Positions 18,143 to 28,123 are shown, counted from the first letter of the stretch. The stretch: DNA of 64,000 nt from Natronoarchaeum philippinense (GCF_900215575.1 NZ_OBEJ01000003.1:372001-436000); one strand, 5' to 3'. A program made the numbers and translations. The notes: a model not told the origin generated them from the sequence alone.

Positions 18143-19372
18143 TTATTCTTCCCAGTTGCTACGAACGGTCTCGGCGGCCTCGTCGAACCGGGAGTCGATG
18201 TTGGCGCCGTCGAGCAGCACTGCGTTCATTGCGTCCTCGGTCGGCGTCCAGACGGCGCTCATCTTGGGGTGGTTCGGCATGGCGATGCCGCCCTCGTACG
18301 AGCCCTTGAATCCGGACACCTGCTCGCCGAGTTCGCTGGTGTCGATCGAGCTGAGCACCGGAACGCTGCTGTGTGCCTCGGCGTAGGCCTTCTGTCGCTC
18401 TGCGCTGGTCGAGATCCACTCGGCGTAGCTGAGCGCGGAGTCACGACGGTCTTCGTCGTCGCCCATGCGGGCCGAGAAGTACCACATCGAGGTACCCGTG
18501 TAGGGGCTCGGCGTGTTGCCGTCGACGGTGGGGAAGGAGGTGACACCGACGTCGATGCCGCTCTCCTCGAAGGTGCCGATGATCCACGGTCCGTTAACGG
18601 CGAACGGAGCGTTCCCGCTCTGGAAGACCTGCTGTTGCGGGCCGGGGTTGACGTCCTGCGGGATGTACGGCCAGATGCGATCGCGGACGAACTCCATCCC
18701 GTCTTTGGTCTCGTCGAGGTCGAGGCCGGTGACGCCCTCGCCGTCGTCGTTAACTTGGAAGTAGTAGCCGCCGAAGGCGTGCATCCAAGCGCTGGCGAAG
18801 TATGCGTTGATCGGGTGCGAGAGACCGTACTTGCCGTTGTTCGGGTCGTTGTACTCCTGCATGATCGACTCCATCTCCGAGAACGTCTCGGGCGGGGAGT
18901 CGATCATGTCCTTGTTGTACAGCAGCGTCACCGTCTCACCGGAGACCGGCAGGCCGATGGTCGCGCTGCCACCGTTGACGTTGATGGCCTGCACGGCGGC
19001 CTCGCTGAACTGCTCGGAGGGGTTGATGCTCAGGTCGTCGCTGGCGTCGTACAGGAAGTCCCGCTCCCAGTGGCCGCCGGCCCAGTCCTGTGCCCAGCGG
19101 TACATCTCGGGGCCGTCGCCCGAGGCCAGCGTCGTCTCGACGCGGTTCCGGAGGTCGCCGGTCTTCTCGGCTCGGACGTCGGCGTCCTCGTTGCTGTTGT
19201 AGGTGTCGAGACTCTCGCTGAACGTCTCGATTTCGGACTCTGTCATCGAGTGCCAGAGCATCGCGTCGCCTTGGCTTCCGCCGCCACCGCCGCCTAGGAA
19301 GCCGAGACAGCCCGACAGGGTGCTTGCCGCCGCAATACCACTCGCGCCTTTCAGTACGCTGCGTCTATCCAT
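18143..19372 (-). CDS. Sugar-binding lipoprotein of an ABC transporter (Tat-exported)
   Basis: The protein begins MDRRSVLKGASGIAAASTLSGCLG: a twin-arginine motif, a short hydrophobic stretch and a lipobox whose cysteine would be lipid-anchored. A glycine-rich linker follows and then a type-1 extracellular solute-binding fold (MLWHSMTESEIETF, NGPWIIGTFEESGIDVGV). The overall length is about 409 residues. The first in-frame ATG at 19378 would add only two residues. It leads the operon with the two permeases. A TATA-like TTAAATAC on the minus strand lies about 40 bases upstream, implying a short leader. Confidence 0.88.
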   Translation of the reverse strand: MDRRSVLKGASGIAAASTLSGCLGFLGGGGGGSQGDAMLWHSMTESEIETFSESLDTYNSNEDADVRAEKTGDLRNRVETTLASGDGPEMYRWAQDWAGGHWERDFLYDASDDLSINPSEQFSEAAVQAINVNGGSATIGLPVSGETVTLLYNKDMIDSPPETFSEMESIMQEYNDPNNGKYGLSHPINAYFASAWMHAFGGYYFQVNDDGEGVTGLDLDETKDGMEFVRDRIWPYIPQDVNPGPQQQVFQSGNAPFAVNGPWIIGTFEESGIDVGVTSFPTVDGNTPSPYTGTSMWYFSARMGDDEDRRDSALSYAEWISTSAERQKAYAEAHSSVPVLSSIDTSELGEQVSGFKGSYEGGIAMPNHPKMSAVWTPTEDAMNAVLLDGANIDSRFDEAAETVRSNWEE

Positions 19373-19786
19373 TGGCATGGATGAATTGTTGATGAATAAT
19401 GTCTTCGCGTATTTAATTGTTTGGATTATCCATCCACCTTCGTTTGCCGCTGGAACCGATCTATCAATTGTTCAGAGGTGTCCGGTTCCTAACGGCTGGC
19501 CGCATATAACACTATCTATAATGCTAGATTCTGTCGTCCGATCGGGGATGACAGTTGTCCGCACGTGACCAGTACGGTGCGACTGACGGGACTTAGCGTT
19601 TGCGTGTGCGGCTCGTGACGTTGTTTTGTGTTCATTTACTTCTCACGTATGAGCGCGCAGCGGTAGCCTCGTCTACATTTACTGTCTGGGGTGACTCCGG
19701 TGTGCTGAGAACTGCGAGGAACTTGTTCCTCTCGGCTTAGCTCGTTTGGGCAAGAGTTATACGCCTCGATACCACCAAAAATAATA
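19373..19786. promoter_or_regulatory. Divergent promoter region of the sugar transporter genes
   Basis: This 414-base gap separates the binding-protein operon (minus) from the ATPase gene (plus). TATA-like elements are TTAAATAC on the minus strand near 19411-19418 and GTTATACG on the plus strand at 19756-19763, the latter 29 bases before the ATG, so the ATPase mRNA is likely leaderless. The middle holds no convincing ORF. I could not see a clean TACT-N7/8-GAGTA palindrome of the kind bound by Halobacterium TrmB. Confidence 0.5.
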
Positions 19787-20929
19787 ATGGCAAGCATCAC
19801 GGTTGAGAACCTTCGCAAGGAGTACGACGCCGGCAGTATCGTGGCAGTCGACGACCTGTCCCTCGAGATCCCCGACGGTGAGTTTGTCACTGTCGTCGGT
19901 CCCTCGGGCTGTGGGAAGACGACGACACTGCGGATGCTCGCCGGGCTCGAACGCGCGACTGACGGAAAGATCTACATCGGCGACGAGGACGTCACCGACA
20001 TCCACGCCAAGAACCGCGACGTGGCGATGGTGTTCCAGAACTACGCGCTGTACCCCCACAAAACGGTGTTCGAGAACATGGAGTTCGGCCTCCGGATGAG
20101 CACCGACATGGGTCCCGACGAGCGCCGCGAGCGCGTCCGCGACGCAGCCGAGATGATGGGCATCGAGGAGCTGCTGTCCGACAAGCCCGACGAGCTTTCG
20201 GGCGGACAGAAACAGCGCGTCGCACTTGGCCGTGCGATCGTCCGCGAACCCGAAGTGTTCCTGTTCGACGAGCCGCTCAGCAATCTCGACGCCAAGCTTC
20301 GGACGACGATGCGGACCGAGATCCAGCGTCTGCAAAACCAGTTCGGCGTCACCTCCATCTACGTCACCCACGACCAGGAGGAAGCGATGACGATGGGCGA
20401 TCGGATCGTCATCCTCAACGACGGCAAGCTCCAGCAGACCGGCGCGCCCAAAGAGGTCTACGAGAACCCCGTCAACGAGTTCGTCGGCGGCTTCATCGGC
20501 TCGCCGAGCATGAACTTCCTCGAAGTCGAAGCCACCGCGTCCGGCGGCGGCATCGACCTGACGGGTGTCAACGGCAACTTCCAGTACCACCTCAGCTCTG
20601 AGTACGTACAGGGGCTCGACCAAGACATCAGCGGCTCTCGCTTTACGCTCGGCATCCGTCCGGAGAACGTCTACCCGACCAACGCCGCCAGCAACAAGTC
20701 GTTCACCACGACGGTCGAAGTCATCGAACCCGTCGGCAGCGACAACTACCTCCACCTCGACGTTGGCGAGGACTTCATCGCGCGCGTCGACGCCGACGTC
20801 GAGCCCGAGGACGGCGATTCGATCGAGCTTTCATTCGACGAACATCACATCCACCTGTTCTCGCCCGATACCGGTGTCGACGTGCTGTCCGGCGAGGCAG
20901 CCCGGACGGCCGCCACGGTTTCGGACTAA
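19787..20929 (+). CDS. Sugar ABC transporter ATP-binding protein, MalK/UgpC type
   Basis: The 380-residue protein has Walker A GPSGCGKTTTLRML (about 38-51), the Q-loop near VFQNYALYPHKTV, signature LSGGQKQRVALGRAI, Walker B VFLFDEPLSNLDAKL, and a C-terminal TOBE/OB regulatory domain (about 235-380, LGIRPENVY). These are the marks of the CUT1 shared ATPase. It reads away from the binding-protein and permease genes across a shared promoter region and very likely powers that transporter. Confidence 0.92.
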   Translation: MASITVENLRKEYDAGSIVAVDDLSLEIPDGEFVTVVGPSGCGKTTTLRMLAGLERATDGKIYIGDEDVTDIHAKNRDVAMVFQNYALYPHKTVFENMEFGLRMSTDMGPDERRERVRDAAEMMGIEELLSDKPDELSGGQKQRVALGRAIVREPEVFLFDEPLSNLDAKLRTTMRTEIQRLQNQFGVTSIYVTHDQEEAMTMGDRIVILNDGKLQQTGAPKEVYENPVNEFVGGFIGSPSMNFLEVEATASGGGIDLTGVNGNFQYHLSSEYVQGLDQDISGSRFTLGIRPENVYPTNAASNKSFTTTVEVIEPVGSDNYLHLDVGEDFIARVDADVEPEDGDSIELSFDEHHIHLFSPDTGVDVLSGEAARTAATVSD

Positions 20930-21062
20930 GCCGTCGCGCCCGTCGTCTCCTGTTGCAGCGGTTTTTCTTTCATTTTCCGAACGATGTCCACAGCGACGCC
21001 ATCGCGTCGCAGTCGCGTCGCTGTGCGGTAGCGAACGCGCGCCGAAAATCGGTGTTGCCGTT

Positions 21063-23099
21063 TTAGTCGTCCGCGAGCACCGGCTCCTCGTCGGCGATCG
21101 AGTCGCAGGCCCGAAGCTCGGTGTCGGTCGCCAGACGGAGTGCGTGGGGCCAGCCCAGCGGCGTCGCGCTGTCGGGCGTCCCGTCGTCGAACAGCTGTTC
21201 GGGGAGGTAGCCGCTGTCGAGACACAGCGGGCCGTCCGGCGCGATCACGTCGAGGAGATCGACCGCGCGGTCGAACGCGTCGCCCGCGGCGTCGTGGTCG
21301 TACTCCTCCAGGAGCGCGCCGAGCTTGGTCGCGGCGTTGGCCGCCCACGCCGTCGAGACTGTCCAGATCTTCTCGTCGGCCTGCTCGCGGCGGCGCCACG
21401 GATCGTCTTCGAACCGGACGACACCTCGAACGTCGCTGTCGTCGGGATCACGATACAGTCCGTCGATCGTCGTCTCGACGTGGCTGATCAGGCGCTCGAC
21501 CCGCTCGTCGTCGATGTCGTCGACCGCCGCGTACTCGCGGTGGGCGTCGGCCAGCGCGAGCGCGCTGGAGTCGAGTCGCTCGTCGAGTTCGTCGTCGTCG
21601 AGACGCAGGGCGTACGCGCCGCGGTCGTCCATCCAGAGCTGGTCGACGGCCTCGTAGACGGCGTTGGCGCCCTCGCGCGCGCGTTCTGCGAGCGCGTCGT
21701 CGACCGGCGCGCGAGCGATCGCCGCATAGGCGTGCAGGAACGTCGCCGCGGTGTGGGCGAACTGACCGGTCATGTTTTCCCACGCGTTCTGTGCGGTCTG
21801 GGGCAGTCCGTCGTCGTCGGTCGTCGCTTCGAGGCCGTCGAGTGCGCGCTCGATCGTCGCCTCGACCTGTGCAGGATCGTCGGGCTCGCCGAGTCGGAGA
21901 TACGTCGCGAGGAAGGCGGCGACGCTTCCGGTCTGATCGGCCTGATAATCGGCGCCGTCGGTCGATTCGAGCCGTCCGTGGGCCCACCCGGGTGCGATCT
22001 CGCCGTCGTCGGGCCAGACGCGATGTGGCCACGTGCCGTCCGGGCGCTGGGTGTCGGCGTAGAACTGCGCGCTCGCTTCGTGGAAGCCGCCGAGGTCGAG
22101 GTCGGTTCGCTCGTCGGCTTCGAGCAGGAATCGTGCGATTTCGCCGTCGTCGCGGAACCACGTGTAGCCGTACCCGCCGGAGTAGGCGTACATCGGATCG
22201 AAGTCGGGACCGGCGATCCGTGCGCCGGACTCACACGACAGCAAGCTGAGCACGCGAAGGTCGTCGGTCGCGCCGCAGTCACCCGACAGTCCGGTGTCCC
22301 AGTTCGGTCGCTGGCGGACGCCGGCGCGTTCGATCGCATCGGCGTCGTGGTCGGTCGCCAGCGAGCGCGTCCGGTCGAGCGCCTCGGGACGGTCGACCTC
22401 GTCGACCGAGGTCAGGAGCGTGGCAAACGTCACGTCGCCGTCGTCGCCGAGCGGTGCGACGGCGTACACCGTCCCGCCGAGTTTGTTCTCCTCGTAGCGC
22501 CCGTCGTCGACGATGCGCGGGAACGTGACAGGATCGTCCTCGGACAGGACTTCGTCGATCTGCTCGGGCACCTGTCCCATGATCTCGTCGAACCCGGTCG
22601 ACGCCGAGAGAAAGTCGTGTTCTTTTCGGTGGAACACTTCGACGGCATCGCCGTGGTCGAGCTGTGCGAGCTGTGCGCCCGTGTCGTCGGGCGAGAACGT
22701 CGCAGAGACGCAGACGGCGTCGACTGTCTCGTCGTCGACGGCGACGTTCGTAACGTGGCCGTCACCGAGTGTCAGATCACGCTGGACGACGGTCGTGCCG
22801 TCGATAGTTCGTTCCGTCTCGACGATCGCAGTGTCGTCGACGTACTCCTGTCGCTCGGCGTCGTACTCGTCGAACCACCGGATATCGTCGCCGGTGTGCA
22901 GGCCAAAGCGCAGGTGCTCGATGCCGCCGAACCCCGTCAGAGGATACGAGAAATCCCGTAGCGATCCGTCGGGACCGACGTGGACGAGTCGATCGTCGAG
23001 ACCAGAGAAGATGCCGGCAGTCGACCGACGCTCCCCCGGGAACGCGGTCTCGCTGCCACGCCGCTCTTTGTAGTCCCGTAGCGCTGTCCGCAGTTTCAT
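21063..23099 (-). CDS. Glycoside hydrolase family 15 (glucoamylase-type)
   Basis: The 678-residue protein has an N-terminal beta-rich super-sandwich domain (about 1-270) and a C-terminal (alpha/alpha)6 barrel with GYTWFRDDGEIARFL and GYLPEQLFDDG; the Glu in LPEQ is where GH15 enzymes have the catalytic base. No signal peptide is seen (start MKLRTALRDYKERR), so it works inside the cell on imported oligosaccharides, releasing glucose, or possibly on trehalose as some archaeal GH15 enzymes do. A TATA-like TTTATAGTC on the minus strand is about 27 bases before the start. It is divergent from the TrmB gene. Confidence 0.88.
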   Translation of the reverse strand: MKLRTALRDYKERRGSETAFPGERRSTAGIFSGLDDRLVHVGPDGSLRDFSYPLTGFGGIEHLRFGLHTGDDIRWFDEYDAERQEYVDDTAIVETERTIDGTTVVQRDLTLGDGHVTNVAVDDETVDAVCVSATFSPDDTGAQLAQLDHGDAVEVFHRKEHDFLSASTGFDEIMGQVPEQIDEVLSEDDPVTFPRIVDDGRYEENKLGGTVYAVAPLGDDGDVTFATLLTSVDEVDRPEALDRTRSLATDHDADAIERAGVRQRPNWDTGLSGDCGATDDLRVLSLLSCESGARIAGPDFDPMYAYSGGYGYTWFRDDGEIARFLLEADERTDLDLGGFHEASAQFYADTQRPDGTWPHRVWPDDGEIAPGWAHGRLESTDGADYQADQTGSVAAFLATYLRLGEPDDPAQVEATIERALDGLEATTDDDGLPQTAQNAWENMTGQFAHTAATFLHAYAAIARAPVDDALAERAREGANAVYEAVDQLWMDDRGAYALRLDDDELDERLDSSALALADAHREYAAVDDIDDERVERLISHVETTIDGLYRDPDDSDVRGVVRFEDDPWRRREQADEKIWTVSTAWAANAATKLGALLEEYDHDAAGDAFDRAVDLLDVIAPDGPLCLDSGYLPEQLFDDGTPDSATPLGWPHALRLATDTELRACDSIADEEPVLADD

Positions 23100-23275
23100 C
23101 GTTCCGACACAGCGTCCGGACGACTATAAACATTGTTGAAATACTAATTCACGGTTTGTTAGGCTGAACCCTGCCGAGTGGCGGCTTCGGCTCCGGTTTC
23201 CGACGGTCCCGCCTCCAGCGGTCGGTCCTTGCCCTTTATTAACTCCGGCGAGCAAGAGTGAGGTAGTCAATACTC

Positions 23276-24343
23276 ATGGATGAACGGGGGCTTACCGATC
23301 TGCTCTCTCAGTTCGGCCTCTCGGAGAAGGAGATCGACACGTATCTGGCGATACTGGACAGAGGTGAAGCGAAGGCGAGCGACATCGCAGCCGACGCGGA
23401 CGTTTCCAAGCGATACGTCTACAGCATCAGCGAGGAGCTAGAGGAGCGCGGCTTCGTGGAAGTCAACGATCACTCGGTGCCGACGATGATCAAGGCGCGG
23501 CCGCCCTCCGAGGTGATCGATCGGCTCAGTGGGACGATCGAGACGATCGAGCCCGAACTCGAACAGCGATACACCAGCACCGACGAGGAGATCGAGCAGT
23601 TCGAGGTGATCAAATCCCGACCGACGGTGTTAAAACGCATCGAGACGCTGCTGGAGTCGGCCGAGGAGGAGGTGACGATGACCCTTCCGGCCTCGCTTCT
23701 GAGTCAGATCCAGCCGACGCTGCGCGAGACGGTCGACCGGGGCGTGCTGGTGTTGCTGTTGCTCAGCGGTCCGGAAGCCGAGAACTACCCGATCGAGCAA
23801 CTCGATGGCGTCGCCAGCGCCGTCCGGGTGTGGCACGCTCGCGCGCCGCTGATGCTCACTGTCGACCGATCGCTGGGTCTGATCGCACCAAACGATATGC
23901 TAACCCAGTCCAACAGCGAGTCCAACGCCATCTCGCTAGCACAACGCCAGCTCGTGCCCGTGCTGACCGGCTCGTTCCTCGGCAACTACTGGCCGGTCGC
24001 CGAGGAGCTGTACGTCGATCGCGCGCGCGAGTTGCCGCTGACGACCAGCGACTTCCGCAACGCCGTCTTGCAGGTCGCGCTTCGCAAGCAGCAAGGCGAT
24101 GACATCGTCGCAACCGTTCGCGGCCGTCCGGTCGCAACCGAAAACGGCGAGGACACGATCGAGGGCGAAGTCGTCGGCGTCCGGCAGGGGCTGGTCAAAC
24201 CCGCGACCAACTCCTTCCCTGTCGAGAATGCATTCACCGTCGACACCGGTAACCAGCGCTTTACCGTCGGCGGCGAGGGCGCGTTCGTCGAGGACTACGA
24301 GGCTCACGAAGTCATTCTGGAACGGTCCGAGGACGCCGAGTAG
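23276..24343 (+). CDS. TrmB-family sugar-sensing transcriptional regulator
   Basis: The 355-residue protein has a TrmB winged helix (about 1-80, GLSEKEIDTYLAILDRGEA, DVSKRYVYSISEELEERGFV), a coiled linker (about 85-115) and a C-terminal sugar-binding domain. TrmB proteins bind DNA and release or change it on binding maltose, glucose or trehalose. It lies beside GH15 and the CUT1 transporter, which are the expected targets. A TTTATTAA element at 23235-23242 lies about 36 bases before the ATG. Confidence 0.88.
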   Translation: MDERGLTDLLSQFGLSEKEIDTYLAILDRGEAKASDIAADADVSKRYVYSISEELEERGFVEVNDHSVPTMIKARPPSEVIDRLSGTIETIEPELEQRYTSTDEEIEQFEVIKSRPTVLKRIETLLESAEEEVTMTLPASLLSQIQPTLRETVDRGVLVLLLLSGPEAENYPIEQLDGVASAVRVWHARAPLMLTVDRSLGLIAPNDMLTQSNSESNAISLAQRQLVPVLTGSFLGNYWPVAEELYVDRARELPLTTSDFRNAVLQVALRKQQGDDIVATVRGRPVATENGEDTIEGEVVGVRQGLVKPATNSFPVENAFTVDTGNQRFTVGGEGAFVEDYEAHEVILERSEDAE

Positions 24344-24358
24344 CTGCTCCCGGCCGCC

Positions 24359-26149
24359 TCAGAGCAACTCGGCCATCTCGTCGAGTCGGTCGTCGTACGT
24401 CGACAGCGCCGACTCGATCGGATCGGACGAGCGCATATCGACGCCGGCGTCGGCGAGCAGTTCCAGCGGATACTCTCTGGAGCCTCGCTCGAGGAACTCC
24501 AGATACCGGTCGGCGGCGTCGTCGCCGTCCGAAAGAATGCCGTTAGCCAGCGCGACGGCGGCGCTGATGCCAGTGCTGTACTGGTAGACGTAGTACGCCC
24601 GGTAGAAGTGCGGGATCCGCATCCACTCGCGAGCGGCCCGGTCGTCGAGCGCGGCCGGCTCGTAGAATCGCCCTTTCAGATCCTGATACAGCTCGTCGAG
24701 CCGGTCCGGCGTGAGCGCGCCCCCTTCCTCGACGATTTCGTGGGCGCGGTGCTCGAACTCCGCGAACATCGTCTGGCGGTACAGCGTCGACCGGAACCGC
24801 TCTAGGTACTCGTTGAGGACGTGTCGGCGGAACGTCGGGTCCTCGACGGTTTCCAAGAGGTGCTCGGTCAGCAGCGCCTCGTTGACGGTGCTTGCGACCT
24901 CGGCGGTGAAGATCTCGTAGTCGCTGTAGACGTAGGGCTGGTTCTCACTGGTGTACTGGGAGTGCAGCGAGTGGCCCAGTTCGTGGGCCAGCGTGTACAT
25001 CGAGCTCACGTCGTCCTGATAGTTCATCAGGATAAACGGCTGGGTGTCGTAGGTCCCCCCCGAGTACGCGCCCGACTGCTTGCCCCGGTTCTCGTACACG
25101 TCGACCCACCGCGAATCCAGCCCCTCGTCGACGCGGGACTGGTAGTCCTCGCCGAGCGCGCCGACGGCCTCGACGACGTGCTCGCGGGCTTCCTCGTAGG
25201 GGACTTCGGGGCTCTCGGTCTCGGTCATCGGCATGTAGATGTCCCACATCCGAAGTTCGTCGACGCCGAGAGCTTTCCGCTTGAGTTCGGCGTGGCGGTG
25301 GAGCTTGTCGAGGTTGTCGTCGACCGTCGACAGCAGCGTGTCGTAGACGTCAACGGGGACGTTCGGGCCGTGCATCGCCGCCTCGCGGGCAGTGTCGTAG
25401 TTGCGCGCCTGCGCGAGCTTCACGTCCGCGGTGACGCTCTTGGAGTAGGCGGTTGCGACCGTGTTGCGGATCTCGGCCCACTCGTCGTAGAACTGCTCGT
25501 AGACTTCTCGCCGGAACTCGCGGTTCGGGCGCTTCTGGAGGTTCGTGAAGTTCGCCAGCGAGATCTCGACGGCGTCGCCGTCGGGGTCTTCGACGGTCGG
25601 GAACTCCACGTCGGCGTTGGTCAGGATGTTGTAGAGTTCGCCGGGTGAGCCCGTCACCTCAGAGAGGTCGGCCAGCAGCCCCTCGATTTCGGCCGATCGG
25701 GTGTGGGGCTTCATCCGCATGACGTCGTCGACGTAGTGCTCGTACACGTCCAGCCCTTCTGTCGACTCGATCATCGCGTCGAGTTCCTCGCGGTCCATCG
25801 CCTGCAGTTCCGGCTCGACGAAACTCGCCGCGCTGGCGGCCTCGGCGCCGAGCGACTGGGCGCGCGTGGTCATCGCCTGATACTCTTGGTCGCGCGTGTC
25901 CTCGTCGCGTCGCATCCGCGCGTACGCCGAAATCTGCTGGACCGAGCGCATCACCGACTCGTAGCGCTCGAACAGTTCCAGCAGCGTCTCGCCGTCGGCG
26001 GCCGCCTCGCCCTCGTAGCTGGCCAGTTCCTCGATCTCGGACTGTGTCTCCTCGTAGGCGGCTTCCCAGTCGTCGTCGCTCGCGTAGATGCTCTCGAGAT
26101 CCCACTTGTACTCGGCGTCGATCTCGGAGCGTTCGGGTACCGAACTCAT
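24359..26149 (-). CDS. pepF: Oligoendopeptidase F (M3 family zinc peptidase)
   Basis: The 596-residue protein has the zinc site HELGHSLHSQYTS (HExxH, about residues 390-402) with a downstream glutamate in FTAEVASTVNEALL, the third ligand of M3 peptidases. The helical N-terminal half and the length match PepF. It degrades peptides of roughly 7-17 residues in the cytoplasm. Its stop converges on the TrmB gene, with 15 bases between the two stops. The start MSSVPERSEIDAEYKWDL matches the usual N-terminal motif 'KWDLESIY'. Confidence 0.92.
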   Translation of the reverse strand: MSSVPERSEIDAEYKWDLESIYASDDDWEAAYEETQSEIEELASYEGEAAADGETLLELFERYESVMRSVQQISAYARMRRDEDTRDQEYQAMTTRAQSLGAEAASAASFVEPELQAMDREELDAMIESTEGLDVYEHYVDDVMRMKPHTRSAEIEGLLADLSEVTGSPGELYNILTNADVEFPTVEDPDGDAVEISLANFTNLQKRPNREFRREVYEQFYDEWAEIRNTVATAYSKSVTADVKLAQARNYDTAREAAMHGPNVPVDVYDTLLSTVDDNLDKLHRHAELKRKALGVDELRMWDIYMPMTETESPEVPYEEAREHVVEAVGALGEDYQSRVDEGLDSRWVDVYENRGKQSGAYSGGTYDTQPFILMNYQDDVSSMYTLAHELGHSLHSQYTSENQPYVYSDYEIFTAEVASTVNEALLTEHLLETVEDPTFRRHVLNEYLERFRSTLYRQTMFAEFEHRAHEIVEEGGALTPDRLDELYQDLKGRFYEPAALDDRAAREWMRIPHFYRAYYVYQYSTGISAAVALANGILSDGDDAADRYLEFLERGSREYPLELLADAGVDMRSSDPIESALSTYDDRLDEMAELL

Positions 26150-26227
26150 GTGCGAACGGTTGTCTGTCGCTGTGGTAAGTCTTGCCTCTCCGGCGACGTA
26201 CGGTCGCGTCCCGCCTTTGTTGGGAGA

Positions 26228-27049
26228 TCAGCCCTCGCCGATCCCGGCTTCGATCTGGCCCGCGACGCGCGCGCCGGCCGCCCGGTCGAGCCGCTTTTCT
26301 CGAAACACTTCGCGGGCGCTCGCCGCCGCCTCGGCGTCGACATCGAATGCCACGCCCGGATAGGACACGTCGGTGAGCACGAGCGGGTACGGCGGCGCCG
26401 GGCCGACGCCCTCGGGCCCGTCGATCGGGTCGGCGCCGAGCACGCGCTCGATCTTCTCCCGACCAGCCTCGCCGCTGGCGACCTCGCGGACCAGCGCGAC
26501 GACCCGCCGAACGAGCTGCCGACAGAAGCCGCCGGCGCGCAGCGTGAGGACGAAAAACGGCGAGTCGACGCGCAACGACGCCGACAGCTCCCGAACCGTG
26601 TTCTCGTCGTCGTTCGTCAGGTTGTGGAAGTCGTGGCGGCCCGTCAGCTCCTCTATGGCCGTCCGCGCTCGCTCGGTGTCGGCGTCAGCCGCGTGGAGCC
26701 AGTAGGTGTACGTTCGGCGCTCGGCGTGGTGGGTCGCGTGAAACGCCTCGTCGACCTCGGCGCTGGCCCACGCTCGGACGCTGGCCGGAAGCTCGCTGTT
26801 GAACGCGGCGGGCGTCAGCCACTCGGGCGCCTCGAACGCGATCGTCTGTGCCAGCGCTGAGACGCCGGCGTCGGTTCGACCGGCCGCCGCGTAGCCGGGT
26901 GGAACGTCGCGCTCGCTCCCGTCTTCCGCGTCGACGACGCCGAGCCCCGACAGCGCGTCGAGGAGTTCGCCCTCGACGGTCGGCACGTCCGGCTGGCGCT
27001 GGAAGCCGTAGTACGGCCGGCCGTCGTAGGCGATCCGGTAGGCCCGCAT
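26228..27049 (-). CDS. truA: tRNA pseudouridine synthase TruA
   Basis: The 273-residue protein begins MRAYRIAYDGRPYYGFQRQP and carries AAGRTDAGVSALAQ, with the catalytic aspartate of TruA, plus LRAGGFCRQLVRRVVALV later. The enzyme makes pseudouridine at positions 38-40 of tRNA anticodon stems. The ATG is directly next to the stop of the xylose-dehydrogenase-like gene, so both are probably on one mRNA. The length is normal. Confidence 0.93.
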   Translation of the reverse strand: MRAYRIAYDGRPYYGFQRQPDVPTVEGELLDALSGLGVVDAEDGSERDVPPGYAAAGRTDAGVSALAQTIAFEAPEWLTPAAFNSELPASVRAWASAEVDEAFHATHHAERRTYTYWLHAADADTERARTAIEELTGRHDFHNLTNDDENTVRELSASLRVDSPFFVLTLRAGGFCRQLVRRVVALVREVASGEAGREKIERVLGADPIDGPEGVGPAPPYPLVLTDVSYPGVAFDVDAEAAASAREVFREKRLDRAAGARVAGQIEAGIGEG

Positions 27050-28123
27050 CTACCGCAACTCGACCGGCTCGCCCGTCTCGGCGGACTCGTGGATCGCCCG
27101 GATGATGCGCATGTCCGCGAGGCCGTGGCGTCCGTCCGGCCCAATCTCGGCGTCCCCGAGCACCCGATCCGAGAAGTAATCGAACAGCTCCAGCACCTCG
27201 CGCTCGGCGTCGAACTCCCGGTGGTCGATGTCGACGACGAGGTCGCCCCGGGTGAGTCGGAGCGAACATTCGCCGTGGAACGCCGGATCGAGTTCGATCT
27301 GCCCCTCGGTGCCCGTGATCTTGAGCTGGGTGTCGACCTGCGCGTTCTGACTCGTCGTGGTGACCATCCGCACGTCGTCCTCGAACGCCAGCAGCGACGA
27401 GGAGCGCTCGTCGGGAACGTCCTCGAAGGCGTCGTGGAGCGAGGACATCCGGGACTCGACGGCGACCGGCTCGCGGCCGAGCAGGTACCTGGTCGTGTTG
27501 ATCGAGTAGATGCCGAGATCCATCACCGACGTGCCGTAGCCCGACACGTCGGGATCGAGCCGCCACTGATCGGGGTCGGGGATCATCTCCAAGAGCCGCT
27601 GGCTGTTGTGGCCCTGTACGGTCGCCGGCTCGCCGATGAAGCCGTTCTCGATCAGCTCGCGGGCTCGCCGCACCGCCGGCTCCGTGTGCATTCGGTAGGC
27701 GATCATCAGCGGCACGTCGGCGTCCTCGCAGTGCTCGACCATGGCTTCGGCGCGCTCGACGGTCGCCTCCATCGGCTTCTCGCACAGCACCGCCTTCCCG
27801 AGGTCCGCGGCCGTCTCGACGTACTCCCGGTGGTAGGCGTTCGGCGTCCCGACGTACACTGCGTCGTAGTCGTCGGCGGCCGCGCCCTCGTGGTACTGCT
27901 CGTAGCTGATCCCCCGCTCGACGTTTTCCTCGTCGGCGATGCGTTCTGCCTTCTCGGTCGAACTGCTCACGAGCACGGCCACCTCGCCGAACTCCGAGCG
28001 CTCGATCGCCGGGATGGCGACGTCTCTGGTCCACCAGCCGATTCCGACGAGCGCGTACCGAACGGTTCCGTCTTCGATCGTCTGCCAATCCCGATCGTCG
28101 TACCCGTCGAGCCACTGTTGCAT
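27050..28123 (-). CDS. Gfo/Idh/MocA oxidoreductase, D-xylose 1-dehydrogenase (NADP+) type
   Basis: The 357-residue protein has an N-terminal Rossmann motif ALVGIGWWTRDVAIPAI, the family EKP motif in VLCEKPMEATVERA, and a C-terminal alpha/beta dimerisation domain. The stretch DWQTIEDGTVRYALVG closely resembles the haloarchaeal D-xylose 1-dehydrogenase (Gfo6) of Haloarcula and Haloferax. That enzyme oxidises xylose to xylonolactone. The ATG at 28123 is used; the open frame extends further but only as antisense shadow of the dehydratase. A TATA-like GTTTATCC on the minus strand lies about 27 bases upstream. Substrate choice (xylose or another aldose) is inferred. Confidence 0.85.
   Translation of the reverse strand: MQQWLDGYDDRDWQTIEDGTVRYALVGIGWWTRDVAIPAIERSEFGEVAVLVSSSTEKAERIADEENVERGISYEQYHEGAAADDYDAVYVGTPNAYHREYVETAADLGKAVLCEKPMEATVERAEAMVEHCEDADVPLMIAYRMHTEPAVRRARELIENGFIGEPATVQGHNSQRLLEMIPDPDQWRLDPDVSGYGTSVMDLGIYSINTTRYLLGREPVAVESRMSSLHDAFEDVPDERSSSLLAFEDDVRMVTTTSQNAQVDTQLKITGTEGQIELDPAFHGECSLRLTRGDLVVDIDHREFDAEREVLELFDYFSDRVLGDAEIGPDGRHGLADMRIIRAIHESAETGEPVELR

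Noticed and set aside
20565-22961. Long plus-strand ORF (798 codons) opposite the GH15 gene
   Set aside because: It is antisense to a gene with clear GH15 motifs; its start lies inside the ABC ATPase and its composition is not that of a halophile protein.
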